From: Hansfordia pulvinata
Lineage: Eukaryota > Ascomycota > Sordariomycetes > Xylariales
Length of the DNA: 64,000 nucleotides
Assembly (NCBI GenBank): GCA_006538405.1
Contig: BJKQ01000018.1
Coordinates: 186,001-250,000, forward strand
Direction of reading: 5' to 3'
Of the stretch, positions 21,086-33,742 are shown piece by piece (within the stretch, counting starts at the first letter, position 1; each line of letters begins with the position of its first letter). The notes beneath the pieces were generated by a model that saw nothing but the letters and a program-made list of their open reading frames with translations, was not told the DNA's origin and searched no databases. The translations under genes and the position numbers were made by a program.

Positions 21086-21919
21086 TCAAGTGCCAGGAGT
21101 CTCTTCGCCATAGCCGCTCCACTTCGCCTTCCTCTGCCCCGTGCCCGAGTTGATGAGTATTCTAACCAGCTGTGCCCCAAGCAACCCACCGCGGAGCGTG
21201 CTGGAATATGGTTGGATCCTGTTCTTTTTGAAAAAATCATACGCCCGCTCCACGGCGTTCTTTTCCGGGAACTCTTCATCAACAGCCAAGCGGCTCAGTT
21301 TGTTCCGAGATGCGACCCGTGTTTTCAGGGCCACTGTCTTGTCCTTTACTATGGCCTTGGTAATGCGGGGGATGACGCAGTAGTTGTTCGCGCGGCAGCG
21401 CACCCAGCACGTCGCAAAGTAGGCCTTTTCCTTATCGTCGTCGGGGTCTTTTGGCTGCAGTTGCGCCACGACTCCCTTCACAATCTTGCCGCCGTCGTCG
21501 TCGCTCAAGGCCTTCTTGGCCAACTCCTTATTCGTCTTCTCAAAGGTCGTGAACTTGGTCTCCTCGGCTTTCGGGACGGCCAGCTCCAGATCCGACATCT
21601 CCGAGTCGTCTGATTCCTCCTCCACATCCACAGCCCCGGGGGAGTCTGCGGAACTGCTGGAGCTGCTGCTGACCTCTTCCAGGACCTTCTTGTCTTTCTC
21701 GGCCTGCTTCGCGTCCGCCTCGTCGCCCCGGGTGTCGTCGGGCTCGCACTCGTACAGGCACACCTGGCACAGAGACAGGACCGCTGTGCTCACGTCCCAA
21801 TTCCTCTTCCTGGCCTGCAGCCCTGAGCCCCTGGGCAATGCGCTCGCGCTGCTCTCCCCCGCCAGTTGCAGCAGGAGCACCAGAGCGGCAGCCCCTGACG
21901 TGGTGCCGACGACGCGCAT
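21086..21919 (-). CDS. secreted protein with CxxCxxxC and CxxxCx5C blocks, unknown function
   Basis: An uncharacterised secreted protein of 277 residues in one exon. The in-frame extension upstream is ignored because the ATG at 21919 opens a good signal peptide (hydrophobic core AAALVLLLQLAG, cleavage near ASA-LP about residue 27). The mature protein has a first cysteine block C51-x2-C54-x3-C58, then an acidic Ser-rich linker (about 65-160, with a run of Ser and EEESDDSE), then a second block C171-x3-C175-x5-C181. A basic helical C-terminus follows. I recognise no domain. The cysteine layout matches the small secreted protein predicted at 50625-51187, which suggests a family. The acidic linker is largely absent from that copy. 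It may act extracellularly; effector, wall protein or antifungal roles are all open. Confidence 0.7.
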   Translation of the reverse strand: MRVVGTTSGAAALVLLLQLAGESSASALPRGSGLQARKRNWDVSTAVLSLCQVCLYECEPDDTRGDEADAKQAEKDKKVLEEVSSSSSSSADSPGAVDVEEESDDSEMSDLELAVPKAEETKFTTFEKTNKELAKKALSDDDGGKIVKGVVAQLQPKDPDDDKEKAYFATCWVRCRANNYCVIPRITKAIVKDKTVALKTRVASRNKLSRLAVDEEFPEKNAVERAYDFFKKNRIQPYSSTLRGGLLGAQLVRILINSGTGQRKAKWSGYGEETPGT

Positions 21920-24900
21920 GGTGGCTCGCCGTTTTGCGGTTGCTGGCAGTCTGGTAAATAAGGTATCGAGCAATGGTTGCCTCAAGTTTGTTGCCTGACT
22001 GTAGATGGATGTAGAGTGTTTTTTTTTGGGGTCCCAGACAACACTGGATTCCGCGGTCTTGTCCCGCCAGGGCGAACCGCCCTCGAGGAGACGGCCAGTC
22101 TGATTGATATACGGCACCAACGCCGACAAATCTTTGGTGGTGCTTGCCTGCCTGCCTGGCTCCCTACCTAACTGGTAGGTACCTATTCACCACGGTGCTC
22201 TCCCCGAGGCGACGGAGGATGAGGTTGGTCGGCGAGCGGCGTTGCCCCAGCCGAGTCCCCGAGCGACGGATTGCCGCCACGCCAGCCTCCCCTGCGCAGC
22301 CTCCTCTCCGTGCAGCACAGCACAGATGGTCTTGGAAATATGGTGGCCAAAAAATAAGCCTTGGGATCAAGGATCGGTAGATTCCGAGTTGCCCGGCGCC
22401 CTGCTCGAGAAGAGCCCCGAGTGCATTGCTGCCAAGTTGGGGCTTTTGGTGGCACTGGCTTTGGCGGACTTAAAACGCACGGCGATGGTCAACACGTCTG
22501 CCGTGCAGGCAGAGAGGATGCTGCGGCCTCTCCATCCATGTCTTCCCTTTTCTTTTTGCCTCGGCTGATCTAAGCTTACCTGCACTCTGCTGACAAGGAT
22601 CGGATAGTAAGACGACCGTTGGGCCTGCCCTGCCTACAAGGCATCACGGTGGCGTCTTCCGAACGAACTCAGAGGAAGGGTTTCTTCAGAAAGGGGGAGC
22701 GGAACATCAGGCGACAAGATCCAAAACTTGGATAAGGCCACGAACGAGGAGTGCACCTAGAACCAACCCCGCCTCGATGGAGCCCGGCGACCTGACCCGA
22801 ATAGCCCTCCTACCTTCTTGAGGCTCCTGACGGGCTCTGCCGATCCTGCCGCGGAACGGCGCGCCACTGGCCCATTTGGCGATGCAGACACCGCCCGCGT
22901 CTGCGCCTGCGAGGTGAGCCATCCCTCGGACCGGTGGCGCGCGGTGCCAATTTGGGTAATGGCGTGGAATCCGGATCACACTTCCTTGCCCACCACCATC
23001 TTGTGTGGCCAGTCCACATTGGCGGCGGATTGCGTCGAGAGAGGGCTGCGCGTCCCCGCCGCCGCAGTTCGGCGTGGGTGTGCCCGTCTGCCTGGCCCGG
23101 ACGAGGGCGGGGATGCTGTGCCCGGTAATAAGCACCACCGAAGCGATTTCTGGTAGGCGACGGGCGACCCGGAAGGGCGCAAAGCAGAAGTGGCCGGCCG
23201 GGCTTGATTCGGGATGCGAGCGCGCCGGGAGCCGCCCGCCCAATGGTGTCGCACCTGGGACACAATGCAATGTCGCGACCAACGGCAATGGAGGACAGCC
23301 GGGGCCAGGGAATGATCGAGAAGCCTCGTGGCCACCTGCGGTCTGAGCCCCAGTCGCGGCTACGAGCACTCTGCGAGTATAGTCCGGCCTTCAGCCTCGT
23401 CGAACTCGCCCCGCCATCCTCTTCAAGTGGCACAGTATCCATTTTGGGGATGACTGGCGCTATTTAACGATTGTTCCGGGAGCCTTCTATACTCCGCAGG
23501 AACATGGAGCGGAGACGCAACACCGTGGAATGGCCCGACGCGGACGAATTCCGGCTTTCGCTCGGCTGCGTCCTCTCCTCGTGCCCTGTCTACGAGAGGC
23601 GGCGCCGAGGCGGCTTTCGAAGCCGTCGCCTTTCCATCAGGGTAAGTCCAGAAGCAGCAGGGGCCGGCCCCATCCCGCCCCTCACACGACAGACACCCAC
23701 CCAGTGGAGAGATCCTCTCCAGCTCATCAGTGCCAGGGTCTGCCCCGCGCCGAGAATGCCCCGCGTAGAGCGGCACTTCTCATCGCCACGCGCAACTGGA
23801 ATATACGTGTGAGCGAGTCTTCGGGCCAGAGGGGCAAACGCCGCGGGGAGGGGCACTCGAGCAATATCGGTGGGCTCTTCAGTATCGCCCCGGGCCGGCC
23901 GGCCAGCGGAATGACCCATGTTCCAATACTCTTATTGCCCGATCATCACGACATGGCTCTGTGAGGCTGAAGATGCGATCCGGGCTGCAACGGCGAGAAA
24001 GTGGTGGAGGCATGGTACTGCAGCGGACTGCTCTGCCCGTTGTCTTTGTAGGAACCGCGCATCCTATTGGAAGATCATTACTGGTGACCAGACTGCATTG
24101 CTGCCGCCATTGAGACGTGAATCCAGTGGGACCGCGGCGTTGGCCGGACTGAAATGCAATCAAGCGTACTCGTTATGCGCGGCTGTGCGTCCAGACACTG
24201 GATTCAGAAGGGAACACCCTCCGAGCAGCTTGAACTGGGAGGGGCCAGGAGCGACCTCCCTCATTTCGAGACCAGCTCTCTCGAGCCAAGCCCGTCTCAC
24301 GGCTCAGTAGAAGCCGAGACGACGCGTCGTCTCTAGTGAACCGACGGAGACTGACGTTTCCTCGACGCGCATCGTTCCTTGCGCCCGCGAATGCCCAGCC
24401 TTGAGGGCCCCTATCGCTAACTGACAAAGGGGCGCCGGAGGTGACAGAGGGCTCGAACCCGCCCCGTGAGATCTCAAGCCCCAGGCGTCCGAAAGAAACC
24501 GCCTGGCAGACAACAAGACTGGGGTCTGGGTTGGGTAAGACTCTCAGAAGACACAGTCGCATCGATCTCCAGACCTGATACCGAGGTACCCCTCGGCTGT
24601 TCGCTGCCATCGTTCCAGTCATGTACCCCCCGGATCCAAAGGTCTTGTAAATATCATGAAACTAAGCTGATTTAACAAGCCCCCTTCTCCCTGACTAGAA
24701 CCCGAGGGAAGCTCTCATCTCCGTTGCGTGAGCGGCAAGTGTCTGCGGGTAACATAGTAAGCGAGTCTGATCATGCAGTTTGAGCGGCTCCCTCAGAGTG
24801 AAGCGACCCATCGGCGAAAACTGAGCTTTCGAGAGGGGCAAAGGGAGAAGTCGAGCGCGTCTTGACTCGACAGACCAGTCAATGGCTTCGTCGCGCAGGT

Positions 24901-25686
24901 CTTTTAAATACTGACCACCACCAAGGGTGTCGACTTTCTGCTCGGTGCGAGCATTTGGTCTCCAAGTTCATCAGACAAGGTCCCTTTTAGCCCGTGTGCC
25001 AACACATCGAAACAAAGAAATGCAACAGGACGAAAATCTCCGATTGCGATGAATCAAGAGGCTTGTTTCCTTGGGGGACAATCATCGAACCCGCATCACA
25101 AGCCACGCCCGAGCCCATCGACCCCATTCATGTAATCACCCCCGTAGCAACTACTGGATCCCGCAATCAGCTCTTGATATCATACCTGCTCCAGATACGC
25201 GGAAGCTTCCGAGGCGGCGACACCGTAACAAAGAGCAGTCCCTATTCAGTGGGCCACATATCTATCTCAAAACAACTTCCCTTGACCAATTCACGAGTCA
25301 CGAAGCCCCACCCTGCTGAGCCCAGGCGTGCTCCTTTCGCTCGGCTTCCGGAGACCCAATTCCCATACGCATATCCGTCCCCGGTGTGCGGGCGATCCAG
25401 CTCACAGCCGCGCTGACACATCCACACGTACGGTACCCCGGATATCACATCACAGCACGTAACATCCCATGACACAAAAGACATTTACTGTCAGCTAACT
25501 TGGCAATAGTACCACACATCTATCTTCACACGCTTATCGGTCTCAAGTCTGCTCGCATGGAAGTTTTGAACATGTCATTCGTGTGAATTAGGGAATCGTA
25601 CGTAGACGGTGTGCTATGTGACGGGGGTTGTCTAAAAAAGAAGATGTCTATATAGTCATACAGTGAGGACATGAGTCGAGGCGAGG

Positions 25687-25719
<33 letters not shown>

Positions 25720-25986
25720 ATACCCGATAAAATCCGCATTACCCAACACCGAGGACCAAAGTCAAGCCGAGACGCCTAGCCAAGATGAAGCAAAAGCAGC
25801 AGAGGAAAGGCAAGATGGTAATATGACAGTAGGGGCAGTGGTATGTGTAATGCCCCTGGCGTTTCGCGAGAGGAGAAGACGCCGCGCTTTTCAGTGGGAA
25901 GATGCTCTTATTTATGTCATTCCTCCTCAAATGTTCTTTTGTTTTGTTTTGTTTTTTTTCTTTTCTCTCGGTGCGCACGACGCTCC
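21920..25986. other. 4-kb gene-poor region
   Basis: No gene supported. Frames up to about 220 codons at 22,700-23,400 show no motif and are overlapped by comparable frames on the other strand. Composition becomes AT-richer after about 24,600. A 29-base G homopolymer lies at 25689-25717, just beyond the 3' end of the MFS gene. Confidence 0.5.
25689..25717. repeat. 29-base G homopolymer
   Basis: An uninterrupted G run, the longest mononucleotide tract in the window. Its length may be uncertain in the assembly. Confidence 0.9.
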
Positions 25987-28003
25987 TCATCTCCGCGTCT
26001 TCTGCATCTCTTCTAGGCGAATCTCGAGCTCGTCCTGTTCCTCCTCCTCCAGCAGAATCTCGTGTCCGCTACCCTCGTAGATACACGTGGCTGCCGCGCA
26101 TCCCAGCACCGACATACCCGCGATGCCCCACCAGCCGGCGCCGATCATGCCGATGCGCAGACTCGAGCCGTACCACCATCCGCCCACAATGGGACCGACA
26201 GTGCGGAAGCCCGCCGACACGCTCTGGCCCAGTCCGTGGATCGTGCCCAGGACGCTCGGGTGGGGGCTGCAGTTGTTGAGGAGAATAATGCTGGCCGGCA
26301 GCGTGACGGTCCTCCCCATGACCTGTAGGAATAGTACAACAATGATGCCGGCCCAGATGAGGAAGCCGCTGGCGGGGGCCGGGGCCTCGGTGGCCGAGGG
26401 AAGAATGGCGAGATACGGAGCAAGGAAATAAGCGATGGGGAACAAGGCAAGGAAAATCTGGAAGCCGCGCAGGGTGCCCAGGCGGGTTTGGACAGTGGGG
26501 TAGACAAAGATCTGGAGAAGCATGCCGAGAATTCCTAGGATAGAAGTGGCGAAGCCGACAGTAGCAGCAGGCATGCCCAGACCGCCCGTGAAGATGAAGG
26601 GAAGCATGCGGGCGCCGTGCTGCTCGGGCAGCGATCTCGGGGTGGAGAGGAAGAGGGTCCAGAGGTTCTGGAAGGCGCCGAGGTGGAAGTCGTAGAAGGC
26701 GCCGGTGACGAGGGTGAAGATGACGTTCTTGGTAAAGAGGCGGCTGAAGGGCAGCGATCGGACGGGGCCGCGGGGGGCCTGGGCGACGGCGACGGGCTTC
26801 TCGTTGTTGGCCTCGTACTGTTGCTCGGCGCGCTCCCAGGCCTGGACGATTGGGAGGTTGTGGTAGCCGTCGCTGTTCAGAGAGCGCTGCAGAATCATGC
26901 ATCGGAAGCGGGAGGCGAGGCTCAGGCCCCAGTCGAACCGGCCGCGGCGCGACGGGGCCGTCTCCTCGAGGGCGAAGAAGACGGCCCAGCCTGCCGTCGC
27001 CATGAAGAAGGCGTTCATAAGGCTGGGCAGGGCGTAAGGGTAGTTCTGGATCCATTCGAAGCCAAAAATAGCGTCAGGGCCAAAAAGACCAGGCAGGTGG
27101 GTGGCGGGATCCGCGAGCAATCCTCCCATCACTAAGTTGTTCGAGAACAAAGGTCAGCACACATCACGCGATAGAGGAGGCGGATGACGAATATCAAATG
27201 CCGGGGCTTGTGTGACGTACCTGGGCCAAGGAAACCAGCCACGTTGAAGCTGATGGGCAGAATCAAGAATGCGCGCGACTGGTACTTGCGCTCGACGGTG
27301 ATCTCGGCAATCATGGTACGACTGCGGCTGTTAGCAAGAAGAATCCTGTACGTCAGGGGGGGGCGTGCACTCACATAATACCGACGGTGCCATTGATGGC
27401 GCCGCCAATCATGCGCCAGAATATGAGCCAGGAGAAGCTGCTGGCAAAACCGTAGCCCATGCAGGAGATGGCGGTGCCGAATAGGCCGATAATGAGAACA
27501 TTCTTGCGGCCGCACCAGCTGGCGTCGGCGGCCTTGCCCCACAGCATGGCGGTCATGACCTGGGCGCCGGTGAAGGCGCCCTGGAGCCAGCCGGCCTGGT
27601 TGGAAATCTCGGCGTCGGAGAGGGCGTTGTTGAGGTGCTTGAGCTGGTAGAAGACAAAAGCCTGGAGAGAGGCGACCTGCAGGAAGTCGACGACGCGGGC
27701 GAGGAACAGCAGCAGCAGCTGGTCCTTGCGGGGCAGGGACAGCCAGGTGACGGGCTCGTCGCGAGGCTTGCCCTCGAGCGACTCCGAGTCGTAGCCATCG
27801 TCAGAGCTGCTGCTGCGTGGAGCGTCCGAATCGTTATACATGTGGTTCTGGTACTCCTTTTCCTCGAGCGGCTCGGGCCTTAGTTGCTTGTTGTTTTGGT
27901 TTTGGTTCTGACAGCTGAGCCACTCGGGCTTTCCTTGCGACTGGCGTCGGATGTGTAGCGAGCTCGTGCCACGGCTCAGGCCGCTGGCTGATTTTTCCTC
28001 CAT
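25987..28003 (-). CDS. MFS transporter, YCR023C/ZIF1-like family
   Basis: An integral-membrane carrier of about 624 residues in three exons: 28003-27375, 27321-27221 and 27131-25987, all phases agreeing (donors GTGAGT and GTACGT). The N-terminal 90 residues are hydrophilic and Ser/Asn/Glu-rich. Helix 1 starts at LLLLFLARVVDFLQ. The MFS loop 2-3 signature appears as GKAADASWCGRKNVL. The exon 2/3 junction gives FLGPVMGGLLADP, the loop 4-5 GP(x)xGG motif of this fungal group. A cytosolic loop separates the two six-helix halves, and the last residues form an acidic EEEEQDELEIRLEEM tail. Relatives are vacuolar or plasma-membrane carriers of unsettled substrate. No frame damage, unlike several neighbours. 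Confidence 0.88.
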
Positions 28004-28806
28004 GGCTCACTCTAGCACGTCGAACCCAAGACGGCAGCGGCAAGTCCAGCAGCCACTACAGCCAATCCAACATAAAATCGAAAAGTGCGATACTCAATCA
28101 ACGATTCGAAAGCGGGGGCGCACGATGCGACAGGTCGATGAGCGTGGTCGTCGGGAAGAGGCCGAGTTCTGGTGTGGGAAGGTGCGTTTGAAGTGATCGT
28201 AAAGTCGAGGGAGTCGGTGTTGAGGATTAAAGCCCAGAGAGCGGATAGTGGCGGAGGGTGAAAGAAGCCAAGGAGAAATCGGAGAGAAGTTTGTCAAAGC
28301 GAGGGACAGGAATGTGAAGAAGGGTTAAAGAAAAGGCGCCGAGAAGGTATGTGAAAAGCGGCGTGTGAAGTTGAAGGTGTAGGTTTGGCGAGTGTAGACG
28401 TAGCAGGAGAGAGCGGGTGGTGGTGGGATGAAGCGCTGTAAGTACCAGCGGTTGACAGAAAGGATGGGGTCCGTTTGGGAATACGGGGGGTACGCGTACG
28501 CAGACGGAGTGCAGGTACGTAACGCTGGTGGCGAACAGCCGCCCAGGTTCAGGTTCCGGTTTTGAACAGGGCCCTTTGCCTCGCAAGCCTCGGTACGGTG
28601 AGGGCGGTACTTTCGGTACTTCGCGGCTGAACAGACCGTAATGCACCGTCCGCGACGGAGCAGTGGACCACTACGAGTGCATGTACTAGATGCCAGCAGT
28701 CGTGCACTGCGAATGCGAAACAACGGGACAGGCAGCAGAGACGAATGGCAGCCATGGAAGCAATTGTCTGATGCAACCTGCTAGATACGTAAGGTCCATC
28801 TAGTAC

Positions 28807-28810
<4 letters not shown>

Positions 28811-28837
<27 letters not shown>
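28811..28837. repeat. CA dinucleotide run
   Basis: About fourteen perfect CA units in non-coding DNA. Confidence 0.9.
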
Positions 28838-31800
28838 TAGCAGTAAGTCGGCGGTAGAACGTTGTGGAGGGGCAGTGGCCAGTGGGAGGCGACCTGGAGG
28901 AATTGGGCAGTTTGAGGTTCGGGGAAGAGAACATCCAATGTGGTGGGCGATTCGGTCTGGGCTGTCGGGGTTACGTGTACTCGCGCCTGAACTCTGGATT
29001 GCCGCCCGCCGTTACGGAGAATTGAGGTATGGATACGTACCGCCTAGCTTCGCGCCACCATCTGCACCCTTGATGGATCCTTGCCAGTCTTTTTTTTTAA
29101 TTCTCCATTCCTGCACTATGATGCCCGCCCGCCTGCCGCCGTGGTGGGCGGATATCTGCTATTGACTGGCAGAGCGTCCAGCTGCTTGCTTGCCTGACCT
29201 TTTTTTTTTCTTCTTTGCCTCTCGCCCGCCCTTATACGCACATGATCGAGGATCTGGCTCCGCCGGCGTGGTCTCCGTTGCTATTAACGGCGTGTCCTGC
29301 GCTCGAGAGCACAGCGCATGGGGCATCCGTATACTCATCTCACCCGGGAAGTGGCCAATGCATACCACACACCCAACCAGTCGGTGTCCGGTCAGTCAAC
29401 CAGTCAGCCGTCGAGCAATTACGGAGGCTTGCCCCAGAGCAGCCCCGTGCCACTCAGGGGCTGGCCCATCGAGAGCAGACCCCCAGCAGAGGTCTGCGAG
29501 CACTAACGGGCTTGGCAAGCTGGCTCGGGGCGGCTGTCGGTGGTCCAGCAGCGCCGGCGGCCGCGCTCGCTCGTACGAGACGCGTAGCGCAGCGGCCGGG
29601 AGCAGCAGGTTTGGACATGGGTGCCGTGGCATGGTGGTCATGATGCGGCGCCGCATCGCGACATTGCGGGCGCTGCTTTGGGGCCGTGACGGCTTGGCAC
29701 CGCGAGCATTTCTGTACGGAGTACGAGAGGGTGTGGGTGGGCAAACCCACCGAGCCCGTGGTGTTACGGAGTCAAAGGGGTATGGGCTCCGTAATCAATC
29801 TCGCGCTGGGCCGGGTCAGACATGAAGAGACGTCATGAGCCGCTCTGTTGCGCATAATGACCAGGGGCGCGGGTGGGATGGACCACTGCTCACTACCACC
29901 TACGGCCCACGGCCGCCACTGCACTGAGGCAAGGCAATGATAGTCGGCCGCGCAGGGCGTGCAGAGCAGGGCGGCGACGGGGGCACGTGGGTATGCGAGG
30001 TCAATAATCCGGTCTTGGTGGCGCGTCCGATAGAGTGCGGCAGAGTGCCAGCTGCCTTGTAAGGAGTTGCGTCGGAGCAATATCTGCAGATTCACGAGAC
30101 GGCCCGGATCTGTCGCGGACGGCGGCGGGCGTTCTCGCATGCGCCGCTGTTACTCGTGGGGAGCTCCGGGACTGGCTGGGGTCGATACTCGCAGGCCATC
30201 CATGACGCCCAATGGCTGCCAGACAGCCAAATACTCGTAGCCCACGGATGCTGGCGCTGCAGGCACGCCTCCAACCACGGCCTGGCAGTGTCCTGCCTCG
30301 TGCGCCGCCCGCGGGCTTGGATGTTCCTGTGTGGCCACCACCACTGCCGCCGCCTCTCAAACCGGACGTTCGTACTTGAGTGGCCATAGAGACACGCAAG
30401 TGTGATGATGCCGTGGCCCCTCGACGCCCTCTGCATGGATGCCTCTCATCACACTCTCTGTGGATATGGGGCCGCCACTGAGCCACTTCGCGCACGAGTA
30501 CTCGTATGGGGCCAGGCCACGCGTGCAAATCGGGTCCAGCCACCGTACCCCAGTCTCTTCCAATTACCGTCCCATTCCACCGCGGCGATCATACTCAGCG
30601 CAGGCCCTCCTGTCATCAGTCCCGGTGCGCTGTTTTGTGAGAGGGGTGCCCAGGAGTGCTGGGTTGCAAGGGTGTCCCCTTTCCCAATGATGGGCGCAGG
30701 AAAGGAGCAGCAGACAGGCAATAGTGACCCGATACCCCGAGTCCTATGCTCCCTCCGTGCCTCCGTGCTCCGTGCGAGAGAGCGCGATGAATATTCCGTA
30801 ACCTCCTCGCGGACCTTGTCGAACAGCGTTTCCGTCTCTGCCGGCTTGGCAGGGCGAATGGATTCGACTCTCCTTGTCTGCTCGTTTCGCGTCAAGAGGC
30901 GACTCGTTCATTCAATTAGACACTGCCCGGACACACAGATACATACGCGTCTCCCGGCTCCTGATCGCTTGGCAGCCGCTCCCACTCGTGCCGCGGTTCC
31001 GGGCGGCAAAGAAGTGAGCAAGAGAGAAAGACGCCTGTTCTCGCGATGACGACGAGGGGGAATCTTGGCTGCCAACAATGGAACAAAGCAAGAGAAGCAA
31101 ATATGCCTGGGAGTCATTCGAAAGCAAACGTAGCGGGCAAATTCTAAAAGAAAATAAGCAAAACATAGAAACCGTCCTGGCGGCAACGTCAGAAGGGACG
31201 ACGACACAAGCGGCGAATCGCCTGCTGACGTGCCGCAGTGGCGGCCGTACGGAGTGTGGCGTGGGCGGCACGGACTTGACGACCGAAAGAGAGTCCATGT
31301 CCCGTTCGACCATGCCTCTCGATTGGAATTGCGAGCGTTCGCCACCTTCGAAGAGGAATCCTTGATTTCACAGTACCCGGGCGGGCTTGAAAACCTCCGC
31401 GCGCCCGCCGGTCGGGACGGTCCACATGCTCCCAGTCAAACCACCGAAGCGCAGCGGGCGGCGGACCCATTGCAGCTCGGACGACGGGCCTCCCGACCAG
31501 AGAGCTGCGCCGGGCATGTTCATCTCGCTGGTCCAGCTTGCGAGCATGCACCAAGGCGAGAAGCGCGCCCGCAGGCAACGACGACGGCAGACTCGTCACG
31601 ACGAGCAACAAGCGGCGGGGCCGGCTTGCGCACGCATGGGACATCTGGTGAGCCTCGAGAAGGCCGTGCAGCCGCGCAGGATCGGTGATTGCTCACCCGC
31701 CAAAGGTGGCCGGCCGCCGCTGGACGACGATCCGGGGGGAGCACGGGGCCGGGCTAACGCTGCGGCACATACTGGGACTCGTACGCGTAGGCGCGGTCCG

Positions 31801-33723
31801 AATTGTCAAACTGCTGCCTGAGCGCGGATGCGCCGCGCGGCTCCCCTCACTCGCAAGCGCATGGAGAGCTCGGGCCGGCGATCTGAGGTCCGTACGAGGG
31901 GGGCGCCAGCATGCTCGTAGATCGGAAGCAGAGCGGTTCTGGGTTTGGCGCGCAACCGTTTCCGCCAACGCTGAAGGGATGGACAAACCGGCGGAGCAGG
32001 ACCCGAAACATGCGGCGCGGCCGCCAGCTCATACCCGTCGAGCCACGATGGCGGGGTTTCGATGGATGAGGGATTGCCTTCGGGTTCTGCAAGGTCAACC
32101 GCGAACGAGGTGGCGAGGGCAATCGGATGTGTCGGCACCCGCAAGAGGCTTTCGTTACGGAGAGGAGCGCAGCTCGTGATGGAATGGACCGTATGCAGCG
32201 GGACGCCGTATCCGTAACGAGGCGTCGCAAGCCTGGATGTGGCGTTTCACCAGGTACGCCCGGCTACCTCTCCTCCACGATCAACTCCGCTGGGGGACCA
32301 GTAGCGAGATGTCCCCGCTTGTCTCGCATGGCGGCCGGCTTCTTGGCGTTTGACGGCGGCCCCACCCTTCTCGATGATGCGTAGATCCCTCCAGGAGTCC
32401 AAATTGTGCATCTGCGGATAGGTACCAGGTTGACATAGATACGGGTCAAGCTCCGTAAGCGAAAGGAGCTGTGTGACCTCGGGACCACACCGTTCGGCAG
32501 CAGGTCCATCAGAAGTTCCCGCCGTACTGAATGGCCTGCGCCGCGCAGATGATTCACGGCTGATTGGGGTCAACCTTCACTCGTTACTCCGTACTATCAT
32601 CCAGTCTGCCAGCCCCAAACGGCATAATGTGAGGTATGCACGTCGCCCATCACGAGACGCGTGTTTGGGAAGACCAACGGGCCGTCTTGGCAGGTTTCTG
32701 GCTACCAGACTCTGGCCAATCCGCCCGCTTGTCGTCCAAGGCTGTGGTACGAGTAAGGTTGGGCGTGCCTGGCGATGACCTCACATGGTCTGACCCATAC
32801 TTCGCAACTCGCACAGCCATCGGCGGCAGCCAGTCCAGTCCCAGCTACCACCCGCCCTCGCACGCAGGAAAACGCCCCAGCAACCCCCTGCAGGTTCGCC
32901 TGTTCGTCCAGTTTGGGTCGGCCCCGTGTGGCGTTCAGCACCGTTGGCCACCATTGGCCCCCGAGGCCATGCGGGCTGGCTGCTGTCTGGTCTGGGCATG
33001 CAGGAACAGACACGCCGTGGCCAACGGGCGTGCAGCCGGCGCCTGTCTTCTGGGGGCCAGGCACAGAGAAGCGCCCTCGTGCGTGCTCGTTCCGGGAAGA
33101 AAAGGGCCTGCCAGATTCGGGGTTGGAGTTGGGGGTTGGGGGTGGTGGCGAGGAAGACGCGTATACGGGTACACACCAGCAGCTGCTGGTTTTCCCCCCG
33201 TGGCAATTGTTCCGAGCTGCGTCCCATCTCCCCGGAAAGAGGAGTGTGCCCTGTCGCTGCACAGGGCTCGTGATCTTCAATTTTTTCCCTGAATTATTAA
33301 GGTTCTTCCAAGGCCGCTTTCAGCCATTTCACTGGCGCGATAGCAAAACCAATGCGACTCATCGTTGCGTGGCACTGGGGAAGAGTTGACAGGGCGTGAC
33401 TGTGCATTGATATCGCCGACCTGTTGGTTTTCGCCGCCTTCCCGCCCGCTTTATCTTCTCCTATGCAGGCGCTATCTGACCCTCAGAGGGGGGGTTACGC
33501 AATGCATGGGGGCCTCTTCGCCATCGCACCACGTGGTCTGTCGACAGCTTCGCAACCAAGTCGCAAGAATAGGGGTGAGGAGAGGTTTTCACCTGCCACC
33601 CGGAGACGCGCAGCCAACGTCTTTGGCAGTCTGAATCATCAGATAAGCCGGCGGGCCGTCTCGAATGCGGTAACCCCGCAGGGCAATTTGTACACATGGC
33701 AAGCTCTTTCCTAACCCCACGAC

Positions 33724-33742
33724 GGGGGGGGGGGGGGGGGGG
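33724..33742. repeat. 19-base G homopolymer
   Basis: An uninterrupted G run in the gene desert, followed by GCGGGCGG. Confidence 0.9.

Noticed and set aside
22707..23369. 220-codon minus-strand frame in the 22-26 kb region
   Set aside because: No domain, no signal peptide, no introns of the usual kind, and comparable frames overlap it on the opposite strand.
24436..24500. Possible second tRNA (GGGTTCGAGCCC on the minus strand)
   Set aside because: The T-stem does not pair properly and no acceptor or anticodon arm can be drawn.
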